From Ophiobolus disseminans (lineage: Eukaryota; Ascomycota; Dothideomycetes; Pleosporales; Phaeosphaeriaceae): DNA of 64,000 nt. The position numbers and the translations under genes were made by a program. This document shows positions 1-11,852 of this stretch, piece by piece. Within the stretch, counting starts at the first letter, position 1. Each line of letters begins with the position of its first letter. The stretch spans positions 1,296,580 through 1,360,579 of the forward strand of contig MU006218.1 of the NCBI GenBank assembly GCA_010093685.1. The letters run 5' to 3'. A model generated the notes under the pieces. The model was not told the origin of the DNA. It saw nothing but the letters and a program-made list of their open reading frames with translations, and searched no databases.

Positions 1-397
1 GTGCTGGTCGCGTGACCGTCTGCGCGGGTGGTAGACTTGATGTGGAGCCTCCGCTTCCGGCACCGGCGTGCTTCTCGACCGCTGCTCGTACTTTCGCGGC
101 GTCTGACCCTGAGACTGTTTCTAGTGTCCTGCCGTCTTTCTGCAGGACTATGTATGGGACCGCTGTGACGTCGTACTCTTCTGACACTTCTGGCACCTCT
201 TCGGCGTTGAGCGCGAGGAACGATATGGGCGCATTGGCGGGGTATGTGCTGGCGAGCGTCTTGAGGATGATGGACATCTGTTCGCATGGCTTTGCCCAGG
301 GCGCGTGGAAGTAGATGACGGCGAGGGTCGAGGGCGGGAGCGCAGAGATGGCCGACTGGAAAGCGCCCTCGTCGGCAATGTCTTGTATGGTGGCCAT
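1..397 (-). CDS. GRX3/GRX4: Monothiol glutaredoxin Grx3/Grx4 type, N-terminal thioredoxin-like domain (partial)
   Basis: The gene reads leftward from an ATG at 397-395 and runs off the window after 132 codons. The visible part is a thioredoxin-like domain. It has the strand-turn motif YFHAPWAKPCEQM, where the usual CxxC is reduced to one cysteine (WAKPC), then LKTLASTYP and AVPYIVLQKDG. This combination is typical of the N-terminal half of the PICOT/Grx3/Grx4 family, whose second half carries a CGFS glutaredoxin domain outside this window. Family members bind a glutathione-coordinated 2Fe-2S cluster and deliver iron signals and clusters in cytosol and nucleus. The chain ends in a Gly/Ser/Pro-rich linker (from about residue 113), where a second domain would be expected to follow. 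A stand-alone thioredoxin-like protein is possible but less likely. Confidence 0.75.
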   Translation of the reverse strand, partial: MATIQDIADEGAFQSAISALPPSTLAVIYFHAPWAKPCEQMSIILKTLASTYPANAPISFLALNAEEVPEVSEEYDVTAVPYIVLQKDGRTLETVSGSDAAKVRAAVEKHAGAGSGGSTSSLPPAQTVTRPA

Positions 398-773
398 GGT
401 GGTGATCGGTGTGTGTGCGAGTTGAAGTGATGAGTCCTTGTATAGTCAGAAGCAGTAAAGAAAAAGAAACGTGGCAGCGGAGATGGTCGCAGGTGCGTTT
501 GGAGAGGCGCGGAAAAGCAACAGACAATTAATGTGCTGATCAGTAATAGTCGCGCTCTGACGTGCTCGGTGGGTGGCTTGCCCCGCCGATGGGCGGAACC
601 AGCAGGAGCTCCCCAAGGCACTAGCTAACTATAGCTAGGAATACATAAAAATAATACTAAGTAACGTTAAGTTATACAATGTTCAATATTCTACTACGGT
701 ATAAATCAGAAAAAAAACTCCAACTATTTCATACTACACATCTGTGTTCTAAGGAATTGGAGTATAGTATTCT
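398..773. other. Intergenic, 5' side of the glutaredoxin gene
   Basis: I see no supported gene in these 376 bases. An antisense open frame here is low complexity and overlaps the glutaredoxin start. Bases 600-770 are AT-rich, which fits the 3' flank of the transporter gene to the right. Confidence 0.5.
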
Positions 774-2517
774 CTAGACCTTCTCCGCTCCAATCGAAGC
801 TTCCTTCTGTAGCCTGTCCTCGCTGTCTACCTTCTGAGCTTCCTTGAGCTCCTTGACGTTCTTCCATTCCAGGCCGAAGCTGGACACCAGGACCACTGCA
901 GTCAAGCCAAGCGCCAGGTACCAGATGCTGCGCATCGAGTCGTTATACGCTCCCAAGACGGCAGGAAGCTGGTCGCGCGATGCTTGGCTACGAATCGACA
1001 TCGCGCTCCCATCAGCTAGGCTACCCAAGTCAACACCGGGAAGGACGGGCCTCAGCTTCTTCACGAGCTGGCTTTGTAGCAGTGCTTGGCCAACGGTGAC
1101 GAAGATGGTGGAGCCCAGAAAGTTGGCGAGATTGATGACTGACAGGCCGATGGACACATCTTCTTTAGAGAGTACTGTTTGCACAGCGATGTTGGGGCCT
1201 TGAAGGATGAGGCCAAGGCCAACACCGGTCATGATCTGGGATATCTTAGTCTTGTGCCTTTGCCATTTTCGAGTGCGCATACCTGATAGCCAATCCATTT
1301 TTCAGCACCAACATTGGCTGTCCATGTCGAGATCAACGCTGCGCCAACCATAGTTACCGCGGCACCAAAGATAGCAGGAGGTACATAGTAGCCGACGGAA
1401 CTTGTGAACACTCCGCTGACCATCACGGCGAATACCACGCTCAATAGCAGGGGTATGAGCGACAGTCCAGAGCTCTGTGGTGACTTGTTCTGGACGACTT
1501 GGAACCAGATGGGAAGATAGAATGAGAACAGGACGAGGACGGAGCCGATACCAAGACTCGCGAAGCAGCCCGCCAGCACACTGCGCTGTCGGATTATGTA
1601 GGGTGGGATTGTTCCCTTCTCACCTCGCCAGATTTGAGCGACAATGAAGGCGGTGCCGAAGATACCAGCAACAACGAACAGGGCGATGACCACGCCACTA
1701 CCCCAGCTGTCATCCTTGCCACCGAACTGAATGGCTAGCAGTAAGCAGACGAGGCATACTGCCACCAGGAAGAATCCCAATGGGTCAAGCTCGATTAGTT
1801 TGCCTTTCCAGGTTCCGGCACGCTTGACCGGTGGTGTGCATTTTGGCGTAAGAAGAACAAGCAGCAACATCGACACGCCTCCGACAGGCAGGTTGATCCA
1901 GAAGCACCAGCGCCACGTGATTGACGTGAGGTAGCCACCGAGCACTGGTCCAAGGATGGACGTAACACCAAAGACAGATCCAAGGCTGCCAATGTATTTC
2001 GGTCGAGAGCGCAAAGGAACAAGAAACGAGACAAGTATGAATGCGCCAGGTGGAACACCTGCACCGCCGATGCCGGATACGACTCGACCGATGATCAACG
2101 CCTTCGAGTTGGGAGCAGCTGCGCACACGACGGAACCTATCTGGAATATGGCAATGTTGATGATCATGACCCATTTCGCTGAGTAGTAGCGGTAGATGCG
2201 GCCGAAGGAGAGCTGGAGGACGCAGATTGGCAGCAGGAAGCCGGACTCATACCAAGCTATGTCGCCGAAGCTGTTGAATTGTTCGGTGATGGTTGGAACT
2301 GCGGTGCCGATGATGGTGCGATCCTGTGAGCGGTGTTAGTTGGTTGTTGCTGGGGATGAAGAATAGTACCTACTAGAGCAACCACGAAGAACGCGAGCCA
2401 AACCGCGAGCATTGCTGGCAAAGTTTTCTTGAATGGTGGATATTCCGTATCATCGCGCTCATCTTGTACGGTGCCTTCATTAGACTGTTTCTCAGGCTCT
2501 GGATTAGTGGTCGACAT
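774..2517 (-). CDS. MFS drug:H+ antiporter, DHA2-like (14-TM type)
   Basis: Three exons, 2517-2374, 2323-1283 and 1235-774, give a protein of about 548 residues. Both junctions fall on conserved MFS motifs. Exon 1 ends with VVAL and exon 2 opens with DRTIIGTAVPTI, rebuilding the LDxTIIGTAxPTI motif of helix 1. The second junction gives IGYQ/IMTGVGLGL, the helix 11 motif of this family. A hydrophilic acidic N terminus precedes the first helix, and many hydrophobic segments follow, including GRVVSGIGGAGV (motif C-like). DHA2 pumps export drugs or secondary metabolites across the plasma membrane using the proton gradient. The gene is divergent from the Zn2Cys6 regulator at 2783, and the pair may form an inducible efflux module. 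The substrate cannot be read from the sequence. Confidence 0.88.
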
Positions 2518-2782
2518 GGTAGTGGGTTAAGGGGGATTCTGGACGCACATTGGTGACAATGAGCGAGCCTTGCGTCTGGCTTTATATGTTTTACCTGCGT
2601 CTACCAGCCCCATAGAAGGATGTTGCAGTCACTGTAAAAGAGTGCAAAGCCAACTACTAGTGGAAGCGCAATACAAGATGGCCTCGGGCTCGGTGCCGAG
2701 CGAGCGAGGTGGGAAGCAGCGAGATCTTCGGGCGCACCCCGAGACACCGCCTCTTCATCATCATCGTCAACGAACATCCATC
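2518..2782. promoter_or_regulatory. Shared promoter of MFS pump and Zn2Cys6 regulator, with a CGG-N2-CCG site
   Basis: This 265-bp divergent intergenic region contains CTCGGTGCCGAG at 2689-2700. It is an inverted repeat with CTCGG/CCGAG arms and a 2-base spacer. Zn2Cys6 proteins commonly bind inverted CGG triplets, so this is a candidate operator. Binding by the neighbouring regulator is inference. Confidence 0.35.
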
Positions 2783-5043
2783 ATGACACACGCACAAGCA
2801 TGCAGACCTTGCGCGAAACGTAAGGTTCGTTGCGATAAGCTCGAGCCGTGTTCGAATTGCAAGCGTCGCACCGACCGATGTGTTTATCCCACTGAAGCGC
2901 CATCAAATCGTATCCGGGAGCTTGAACGCCTCGTTCAGGAGCTCGGTGGCACTCCGAAGATAGACAGCAATCCCCATAACAGGACAGCTCGAAATGAAAC
3001 GGGCACAAATAATGACGCGCTGTCGCCGGCTCCGGGTAGGAGCAACGACCCAATGATGCTGGAAGTAGATGGGAACGTCCAGTATCTCGAATCGTACGTG
3101 TCCTGCCCGTTGCGAGCTGCATGCTATCGCGCGGTAGTGCTTCGAAAACGTGCAGGATCACAGTTTGCGAGATTCACTTCTGTTCCCTTCGCTCGTAGCT
3201 GGCCTCAACCAGTACTTTCCGGTGCCGGCTGCGAGCGACTATGATCAGGGTTGAATTTTCGAGATGTCAATACTCCGAATCCATTCAGGACCAGTGTCTT
3301 GTCATTTCGCTCGCAGCTGGTGATACACATTCATCAGCAAACATCCACTGACAATTTGTAGGCGTGCCTGGCATGGCTGGCGAGGCCGGTTGGGCAACGA
3401 CGAAGGTCACAATGCAAACTTACAGAAACCTAATACATCACGCCCACGGCCGCACGCGTTGGTAGGCTCGCCAGTCGAACGCGGTGGTCATCAGAAGACT
3501 TCACTTGAGCCTGTACCCCAAGATCGCTCTACATTTCTCTGGGACACTTTCATCAAGCGAGTTGAGCCCTTTATGAGAGTTCTGTTCAGCTGGTCGCTAC
3601 AAGAGCTGAAGGCTAAATCTACGGAACAGCACTCATCGCTTTCTGCTAGTGAAGATGCGCTGGTGAGCGCCATTTACTATGCAGCGACAAACAGTCTTCT
3701 AGAAGAAGAATGTCAGCGAGCAACAGGCTTACTTCAGTCCGCGTTGATTAATGAGCACCAAGCACGTTGCGAGTCTGCTCTGTTGCGCATGGACCTGCTG
3801 TGTATAACAGACTTCACCACGATCAGGGCAATTGTCTTCTACGTGGTATGTTGCGTTTGAGTTGTCCACACTAGCTTAGCTGACATACGCAGATGGCTAG
3901 TGTGAATCGTTTGAGTCCGCAGAGCCTCTGGTCGCTCATGGGCATGACCGTCCGCAATGCCGAGAAGCTTGGTCTTCACCGCGATGGCACCGTCCTTGGT
4001 TTGTCTCCGATGGAGACGGAAGAGCGACGGCGGCTCTGGTGGCAACTCCAGCAGCTAGACCTGGTGTTCGCAGTCAGGATGGGCCTTACTCCCATGACTT
4101 TGACAGCCGATTGGGACGTCAAACTGCCCCTGAACATCGAGGATGAGGACATCCATAAAGCGAGCCCATCAACGCCAACGGAGAGGAAAAGCTTGACAAG
4201 TATGTCCTACTGCCTCTTCCCATCCTGGGTCATTAATCAGCAACGCCAGTCCCTGCTCACGAAGAACATACGTTTCGAACTCTCCTGGCAGGCAAACAAC
4301 GCGCTGTCTGAATCAATACGGAACGATCTGGTGACACATATCGAAAACGGCATCAACCAGACTTTCCTACAGTATTGCGATCCCCTGAACCCGTTGGACC
4401 AGCGTTTGCAGCTATTTGCGAGGCTGTTCATTGCCTCCACTCGGCTGCGAGTACTACATACCCGGATCTCGGAGCACAGCAGTGTTGAAGAACGCGCAGA
4501 GCTGCTTGCAATCTCTGTACAGTCACTGCGCTACAATATAGCGATTCAGACCCAACCGTCGCTGTTATACTATCGCTGGCTGATGAAAGGCTGGCTCGTA
4601 TGGCAGGCTTGTAAGTAAACACGCACCACGAAGACTTTTTTCTAATCTCCGTAGTCATGATCGTACTTATCGAAGCGTCTGGTTCGAGCGATATCAAGGG
4701 AGATGAGCTCTGGGAACTTCTCAGCAAGGTGTACGAGGCTAATCCTGATCTTTACGACCTCGCAGACGATCGACGAAAGCTGCACGCAGCCGAGCTCATT
4801 GTGGCTGCATCGAAAGCTCACCGAGCCAAGCACGGGAGCTCGCCGCTCGAGAGTCTGATGCCATTCGAGCAGCTGAAGGGAGTGCTCGCCGCTTATCGTG
4901 CGGCCACTGGGGCAGATGGATCCATGCAGAACGCCACCGTCCTTGCAGTCGATGACGGGCTGTCTCTCGACATAGATCTTGGATTTGAGTTCGATATGGA
5001 CTTCCACGATATTGATTGGAGCTTTTGGAATAGTATAGATTGA
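2783..5043 (+). CDS. Zn2Cys6 fungal transcription factor
   Basis: The start chosen is ATG 2783, just before the DNA-binding domain; an in-frame ATG at 2570 would add an unlikely 71-residue leader. Residues 7-33 form a complete binuclear zinc cluster (C-x2-C-x6-C-x5-C-x2-C-x6-C), followed by a linker with RIRELERLVQEL. Exons I can place are 2783-3093, 3164 to about 3211, about 3362-3845, 3893-4610 and 4655-5043. The 3'/5' ends of the second/third exons are uncertain. The middle homology region (fungal_trans type) is seen in LWDTFIKRVEPFM, VRNAEKLGLHRDG and RRRLWWQLQQLD. The C terminus is acidic and aromatic and could be an activation domain. Divergence from the efflux pump gene suggests it controls that pump. 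The inducing signal is unknown. Confidence 0.8.
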
Positions 5044-5409
5044 CTGAATGTGCCATTGCCAATAACATGCAATAGCTCTTTCACTGACCTACCCTTTCTT
5101 GTTTTAGCGGCTTCTTACTACTAGTATAATCTTTTAGAAAGTTAAAAACTTACAGTCAAGAAAAATCAAAATTGTTAAGAGTGAAATTCAGCTCTAAAGT
5201 CAATCGAATAATAACAAGGTAGGTATCTGAGTTTAGATCTTTAAAATTAGTCGGTCTAGGTTCGCTAAGACAAATCGTGTTTGTGAACCACGGAAACCGC
5301 CGCCCGTCATCTATCGCATTCGGCTAAACCTTTGTCCGGCCCGTTATCGATTCTCAAGAAAAAGTTATGCCAAGAGTTCGACACTATCGACGTCCAACCC
5401 AACGACAAC
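5044..5409. other. Intergenic, AT-rich 3' flank then RPF2 promoter
   Basis: No gene is supported. Bases 5100-5260 are markedly AT-rich with no repeat structure I can see. The remainder is the upstream region of RPF2. Confidence 0.5.
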
Positions 5410-6511
5410 ATGTTGAAGCAAGTGTACGCATACAACCCCCTGTGGAGTTTACAGGTAGCAGGATGCTGACACTATTCCCAGAAAACCCAAAAATGCCCGC
5501 GCAAAGCGCGCAATGGCGAAGCGCGAGCCGCAGCACCACGAGAACCCAAAGACGACGCTCTTCGTCTCCGGCCAAAAAACGTCGCAGATCCTAAAGCTCG
5601 CCGTCGCCGACCTGAGCACACTCAAGCGACCCTTCTGCGAGAAGTTCACCAAGAAAAATGACATCCATCCCTTCGACGATGCTTCTTGTACGCACCTCGG
5701 CATACAACCTGACCATCATCTCAGAAGAAACTAACACTCCACAGCCCTCGAGTTCTTCTCCCTCAAGAACGACACATCCCTCCTCCTCCTCTCGCTGCAC
5801 TCAAAGAAGCGCCCCCACTGCCTCACCCTCGCACGCACCTTCTCCCACAAGATCCTCGACATGCTCGAGCTCTACATCAACCCCGAGACCTTCCGCACGC
5901 TCCAGCAATTCAAAAACAAGAAGCCCTCCGTCGGCCTCAAGCCTTTGATCGCTTTCCACGGCACCGTCTTCGAGGACCCGAACGAGACAAAGTACACGCT
6001 GGCCAAGAGCCTGCTGGTCGACTTCTTCAAGGGCCAAGACGCAACTGAAGTCGACGTCGAGGGTCTGCAGTACCTGATCAGTATCAGCGCCGAAGAACCC
6101 ACAGACACGCGCCCAAACCCGGAAGTCAAGCTACGATTCTACCTCCTCCGCACCAAGCGCAGCGGCCAAAAACTGCCGCGCGTCGAAGTCGAAGAAATGG
6201 GCCCCCGGATGGACTTGACCCTCGGCCGCGAACAATTCCCCGACGCAGACATGATGAAGCAGGCGCTCAAGAAGCCCAAGGGCTCGGAGCCGCGCACGAA
6301 GAAGAACATCGACACGGATGGCATGGGCGACAAGACGGGTAAGATTCATGTGGGCAAGCAGGACTTTGGCAACTTGCAGACGAGGAAGATGAAGGGTCTG
6401 AAGAGGAGTCGGGTGGATAGGGATGAGGGGAATGAGGAGGTGGGTGTTGAGGATGACAATGCAACCGGAGGCGCTGCGGAGGCGGCGTTGACGAAGAAGA
6501 TTAAAGTATAG
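5410..6511 (+). CDS. RPF2: Ribosome biogenesis protein Rpf2 (Brix domain)
   Basis: Three exons, 5410-5423, 5482-5687 and 5745-6511, encode 328 residues. The first exon is only 14 nt (MLKQ plus two bases). Splicing it to 5482 restores the conserved family start MLKQVKPKNARAKRAMAKRE. The second junction gives DDASSLEFFSLKND, again matching the family. Brix-domain hallmarks include KNDIHPF, ILDMLELY, VGLKPLIAF, EEMGPRMDL, GKIHVGKQD and LQTRKMKGLKR near the basic C terminus. In yeast Rpf2 works with Rrs1 to recruit the 5S RNP into pre-60S particles in the nucleolus. Length and motif order match the family. Identity is firm; only the tiny first exon rests on inference. Confidence 0.95.
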
Positions 6512-6709
6512 ACATGTCAAGCTGTGTGGACAGTAGTATATTGCATGGACGGCGTCCGGGCGTTGATTTGGTGTTGGAACTATACCACTGGGGCAACAGG
6601 CGCTTCAAAAGTGTGCAATGATATCTGTTAATTGCAACCACGCCGCTCATGCATCAACAACCAGTGAGCTATGCGTATCTACACCAGACCTTCTTACCGC
6701 CATGATACG

Positions 6710-9700
6710 TCACTCATCATCCTCCTCATCCACACTCAACCACTTAGCCCGACACCTCACCGCCGTCCCCCTAACCTCCCTCTTCCCATCATCCAGCGCC
6801 GCAATCAATTTCTTAACAACCTGCCTGCGATACGGCAGCACAACCTCCTGTTTGAATTTCTCCGCCACAAGCGTCAGCGCTTTCAGTGCCGCTACTCTCA
6901 CCGCAGGCGGACTGCTCTTGTCCTTGCTCGTCGCATTCGTAAGCAGCCGTGATATCAGCGCGTTGAGATGTTCTTCCAGAACTTGTGGTTTCTCGATGAG
7001 CGTGGACATGAGCGTTCCGATCGCTGCTTCTTTGACGGCATCCACGCCTTTGAGGTCGAGGGATTGGAGCAGTAGAGTGACGAGTTGGTTTACTTCTTCG
7101 ACGACGATGTCGAAAGGCATCCATCTAAGTGCGCCGGAGAGGGCGATGAGGTAGTTAGGTCTAGTCTGCGGATCTGCCTCTTTGAACGCTTTTGTGATGC
7201 TGGGCACTAGGAGCGCAAAGCTCTTGTGCTTATGAAGACCGAGGATTTGGCAGTGGTTTTCCTTTGTGAGGAGGTCGTCAGGTTGGAGCAGGGTGGAGAA
7301 GCCGTGGGCTACTGTTGTGCCGTATTTGGGGTGTGAGAGGAGGGACAAAAGGGTTGGGTAGAGGGTGCTTAGGACTGGACTGCTTCGGAGGACGATGCCT
7401 TTGAGGCATGCGAAGATGATGCGTATCCGCGGTGGATCGAGCTTATCGGAGTTGAAGAGATCGAACTCTGCGATGAGCGGGTCCATGCACGTCTTGAGCG
7501 CGGCGGAAGTGTAGTATTTATTGATGACGAGAGACATCTGGCGGAGAGATGCTGATCGGATAGGTATCGACAACGACGGTTGTTGGGCGTAATTCGCAAG
7601 TGATGAGACGAGGAACTGTAGTTCGCACGGAAGTGTTGCATCCTTTCGGAAAGAAGCCAGCAGGTGAGTAGAGACGATCATGGTTTTGTGTGTCTCTGGT
7701 GCAGCATCCCACTTGAATGGTGGCAGCTGGTTCTCTGGAACACCACGGAAGAGTGTGTATACCTCAGCCGCGACTGCATTCTGTTGTTCAGTGGGTTGCG
7801 ATCGAATGATAAGGTTGCATATCCGACCGACCAGATCCAGTGTTCTCTCATCGTCAAAGGCGACCGGATGGGAAGCGTCAGAACTTGATGCGCGCTGTAG
7901 AAGAGGCAACGCAATGTCTGTGTAGTAACTCGATTTCCCTGAGTCTTGCGAGAGCTTTCCCTCGCCTTTCGTAAGTGCGTAAAGAATGGCTGACAGTAGC
8001 GCAACAATGTACTCCGAGGAGGCACCTTGCGATACTGCTGCACTGAACTTGTTCTTCAGTCGCAACAAGACAGTGTCGAACACTTGCTCTTCGCTCGCAA
8101 GCTTTGCAAAAGCCTCCAGAACGGTCGAATATGCCCTTGAGCCATCGGCGTTAGTGTCTGGGAGCTGTGCAAGGAAAGCTGGGAAGGCTTTATCGACCAC
8201 GACCTGTGGTTTTTGGTGTGCAATCTCAACTATACCGCTGATCGCTGCTTCCTTTACTTCATTCTTGCCGTGGGACTCCTCGTGGATGACAATGACATGT
8301 AAGAGCTGGATAATACGACCCACATGTTCATCACTCAGTAGCTGACGTGCCTTTGATACTTGTAAAAGGCCATCTAGGCATACCAAGCGGAACGACACTT
8401 CTTTAGCTGGCGCTGTCTCCAGTCCATTGAGCATAACTTCGAGAGCCTGGTCGCGAAATTGAGACAAAGCGTTATTCCCAGCTTGATCTCCGGCGGGTCC
8501 CATGGTGCGCCAGTCGCCATAGACTTCAATGTTCGCGCGAACAAGCTGGACTAGAACTTCCAATAAACCTCTTCGCTTCGCCATAGTATCGGCGGTTTGG
8601 AACAGTAGGAACAAAGTTGGCAGTACGCCCGCCAGCAAAGTATTAGTTACCTCGGCAGATACATTTGCAATCTTCTGCAATATGCGTGCTGACGCTTGTG
8701 ATTGTTTCGTCGGTGCATCTTCAAGGTGCTCATTGCACTCTTTGATGATCGGTCGCAAATAGGCGTTCAGAGAACCACTTGTGCCTTGAGACAGTGTCCT
8801 TGCGATAGCGGCCAGACCTGAAAGAGCTTCTTGTGCGAGATCTTCCTCCTGGACATTGAGTATCTCAAACTTCAACGCGTCCCACAATGTTATTGCGTAG
8901 AGCGACACCGTCCGTGGACCATATTCGGCGACGGATGCTGTGATGGTTTGCAGAACATCTCGCTTCGTATTCATCGACGTGGAATCCAGCTTGTCCAGCA
9001 GCGCAGGAAAAGCATAAGGCGCAAAATCTGCGGTAGAAGAAATACAATCCTTAAGGCGATCTTTCAAGTCTTGAGCGGTAATGCCGTATGGGTCGTCTGG
9101 AGGTGGCCTGAATGTGATGGGAAAGTAGTTAAACACAGCGTCGAAAAGTTCTTGGGCATCTGCACCAATGTTCCACTCTGTCATTGGTACTCTCAGGATA
9201 GAGAAGACCATCATGAGATTACGGGGATCCTTTTCGCCGTCAAAGTATGCGATGAAACGGGACATGAAGTCCGGTCTTGACTCATTATGTTCTCGTAAAG
9301 CTTCGCGGTATTTGGCCATGAGCGTGTCGACCAACCGCAATACCGGGTATCGCTCGCTCTGCTGCTTGAACTGCCGCAATGGGTGGGTATTTGTGAGCAA
9401 GGCCTCGATGATGCCAACAACGCGAACGTCGTCCCATTTCCCTAGCTCTTCTAGTGCCAGCAGCGCTTTTGCGCAAGAGCCCAGGCCTTCTGTGTCTTCC
9501 GTTCTGGAAAGAGTGAAATCGCATAGTAGGTTTCCTGTTTTTACTCGTCAGCCCAGGTCCCTTCGTCGCAGCACAAGCCTGATTCAGACCGCCTGATATT
9601 CTTCAGAGCATCATTGCCCCACCGCCGACACCATGTTGTGTATATGCTCGGAAACGACCGGCCCAGAACCTTAGCGCCTGACAACGGGTTGAGTCTCATT

Positions 9701-10098
9701 CTAGTGTGGCAAGGTATGGGGCGTCATGCGTGTGACAAGATTGGTGAAGTAAGGGGTAGACATACGCTGCTGGAGTGTCAGGACCTTTTGCGGAGTCGAT
9801 GCCAGCACCTCGGCGAGATACGACATGGCTATGGTACTATTAGCGACATGCAGTACAATTACATCTCACACACTCACTCTTCGCCCGTGTCGGTCCATCT
9901 TCGCTGTTGAGGTATTCCCCAAGATCGGTCACGAGGCTTATGAGCTTCAGTTGCCCATCTTTCAGTCCTATGCGCTATCAGCACTCTGCCGCCCCGCTCT
10001 GCGCCGCCAAACGTACGCGTTGCGCTCTTTTGCGCCGTTTCAGTCGCTTCCTTCTTATTCCTGTCATAGTCCAGCAAGTATTGCTGAATATCTGACAT
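6710..10098 (-). CDS. MMS19: MMS19, cytosolic iron-sulfur assembly (CIA) targeting subunit
   Basis: A long last exon (9534-6710) carries most of the protein, with HEAT-like alpha-helical repeats throughout. It includes the conserved N-terminal block FNYFPITFRPPPDDPYGITA and the C-terminal MMS19 block (FKQEVVLPYRRQVVKKLIAA, ending AKWLSVDEEDDE). Upstream small exons read well at 10098-10017 (starting MSDIQQYLLDYDRN), 9958-9878 (KLISLVTDLGEYLN) and 9828-9766 (TMSYLAEVLASTPQKVLTLQQ). The stretch 9765-9535 must hold at least one more exon whose borders I could not fix. In other eukaryotes MMS19 forms the CIA targeting complex, which inserts Fe-S clusters into DNA polymerases, helicases and XPD. 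It shares a 316-bp divergent promoter with MTD1. Confidence 0.93.
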
Positions 10099-10414
10099 TG
10101 CAGCGACGCGTCTTGTATATATGAAAGAAAGTCGATACTGCGCACGCGCTTCGGAAAGCTGCAGATTGTCGCTTGCCGATGACGTTAGAGGTTTGTCCAA
10201 AAGCTGATTGGCCGGTATCGGAGTGGTGGGGCAGGGGTCGAAAAAAAGTTATGGGAGCGCGGAGTCGCATGAAATGAGTTGATTGCGCGTATATTGGGGC
10301 GTGATTGACTTTGAGAAGCTTGCATGGTGTGCCATTCCGTACTTTTCACACCTACTTCCCCGCCGAGCTTTTCGTTCCTTCTCCTGCGTCCCAATACCGC
10401 AAAACTACCCCGCC
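10099..10414. promoter_or_regulatory. Divergent MMS19 / MTD1 promoter
   Basis: These 316 bases separate the start codons of MMS19 (leftward) and MTD1 (rightward) and must contain both promoters. I see no clear TATA box or conserved operator. Confidence 0.5.
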
Positions 10415-11516
10415 ATGGCCGAAGAGAAACCCAATTGCAAGGTCATTCTTGCGAACAACATCGCCAAAAGTCTGCTTGAAGAAGTCAGAGATGGCTTGAG
10501 CAAGATCGAGCGAAAGCCGCTACTTGTCGGCTTCCTGTCAAGTGCAGATCCTGCTGCTCGAGTCTACGCGGAATGGACGGGCAAGACATGTACTGAAAAG
10601 TGAGCATGTTCATCGAACTGACCTAGGTATACGATTCAGCTTGGAACAACGAGAGCTGATGTTAATGTAGTGGCTTCGCTTTCGACCTACGCGAAGTGGA
10701 CCGCGAACTACTCGAAGACGCCCTCATCGATGCGAACAACGACAACTCGGTCGACGGTATAATCGTCTACTACCCCATCTTCAACAATCGACAAGATCAG
10801 TATCTACAGCAGATCGTTTCTATTGACAAGGATGTTGAGGGTCTGTCGCATCGGTACATCTTCAACATGTACCAGAACATTCGCTTCTTGGATTCCGTGA
10901 ACACGAAGAAGAGCATATTGCCATGCACACCGCTGGCTGTGATCAAGATCTTGGAATACCTAAGGATCTACAACACAATTCTGCCATACGGAAACAGGCT
11001 GCATGGGCGCACAATCACGGTCATAAACAGGAGTGAGGTTGTCGGACGGCCACTGGCAGCGCTGCTTGCCAACGATGGCGCATGCGTATACAGTGTCGAC
11101 ATCAGTGATGTGCAAGAATTCACGCGCGGTGTTGGACTCCGGAAACGAAGACACGAGGTGGTTGACAAGCCCGACTGGACACTCGACGATTGCCTGCCCA
11201 TCAGCGACGTGGTCATCAGTGGAGTGCCTGGCGACAAGTACAAGGTACCGCTAGAGAAGATGCGAGCTGGTGCAGTCTGCATTAACTTCTCGAGCGAGAG
11301 GAACTTCACGCCTGAAGTGAAGGAAAAGGCATCGATATATGTACCTGCGATTGGCAAGGTTACTATTGCGGTTCTACTGAGGAATTTGCTCGTAAGTTTT
11401 CGTAGTAGCCCGTAAGGATATTGCTCACACATTGGTAGCGTCTAGCCCAGAACCGAATCGATGCTGCTGCGGAGTCGACTGCGACCGACGAAAAGGCTAT
11501 CACATCAGGCGCCTAA
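10415..11516 (+). CDS. MTD1: NAD-dependent 5,10-methylenetetrahydrofolate dehydrogenase
   Basis: Exons 10415-10599, 10671-11391 and 11439-11516 give 327 residues. Both junctions keep frame (TEN/GFAFDL and LLRNLL/RLAQNRI). Diagnostic segments are DGIIVYYPIFNNRQDQYLQ, EGLSHRY, LPCTPLAVIKILEYL and the dinucleotide-binding region TVINRSEVVGRPLAALLAN, followed by SDVVISGVPG and the C-terminal PAIGKVTIAVLLRNLL. These match yeast Mtd1, a monofunctional cytosolic NAD-dependent enzyme that oxidises 5,10-methylene-THF to 5,10-methenyl-THF in one-carbon metabolism. They do not match the trifunctional C1-THF synthase, which is about 900 residues long. The start ATG lies in the context CGCCATGGCC. Confidence 0.95.
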
Positions 11517-11852
11517 GCCGCCCCATTCCCAGACCTTAACCACCATCTCCTTTTTTGATACCCACTAGAAGATCAAGTTATCCACCAAAATTCTATTGTA
11601 TTCGCAAACTTTATTATACCACTCTCACAGTCATGTCATGAACACAGCTGTCAAGAAAATTTGCTGGTCCATTTTAGGGTCTTAGGCGCCAATTATGGTT
11701 CCATGGTTCTTGTCCTGCACCAACCATGAACCTGCAACGTATCATCCCCGCTTCCAAAAGTCGTTGTTTCTCCTATATAAACTCGTCCCCCTTCCTCGTC
11801 TCTCGCTTATCATACCAGCAGACCAGAGATAATCTCAGCACACAAACACACC
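11517..11852. other. Intergenic, 336 bp
   Basis: No gene is supported. The right half contains pyrimidine-rich stretches (about 11760-11815) and CAACACA-type leader sequence just before the ATG at 11853, as expected for a core promoter and 5' leader. Confidence 0.4.

Noticed and set aside
4200..4249. Possible 50-nt intron in the Zn2Cys6 gene (GTATGT..CAG)
   Set aside because: Removing it shifts the frame and leads to a stop within about 25 codons, whereas the unspliced frame is continuous and carries the expected family sequence.
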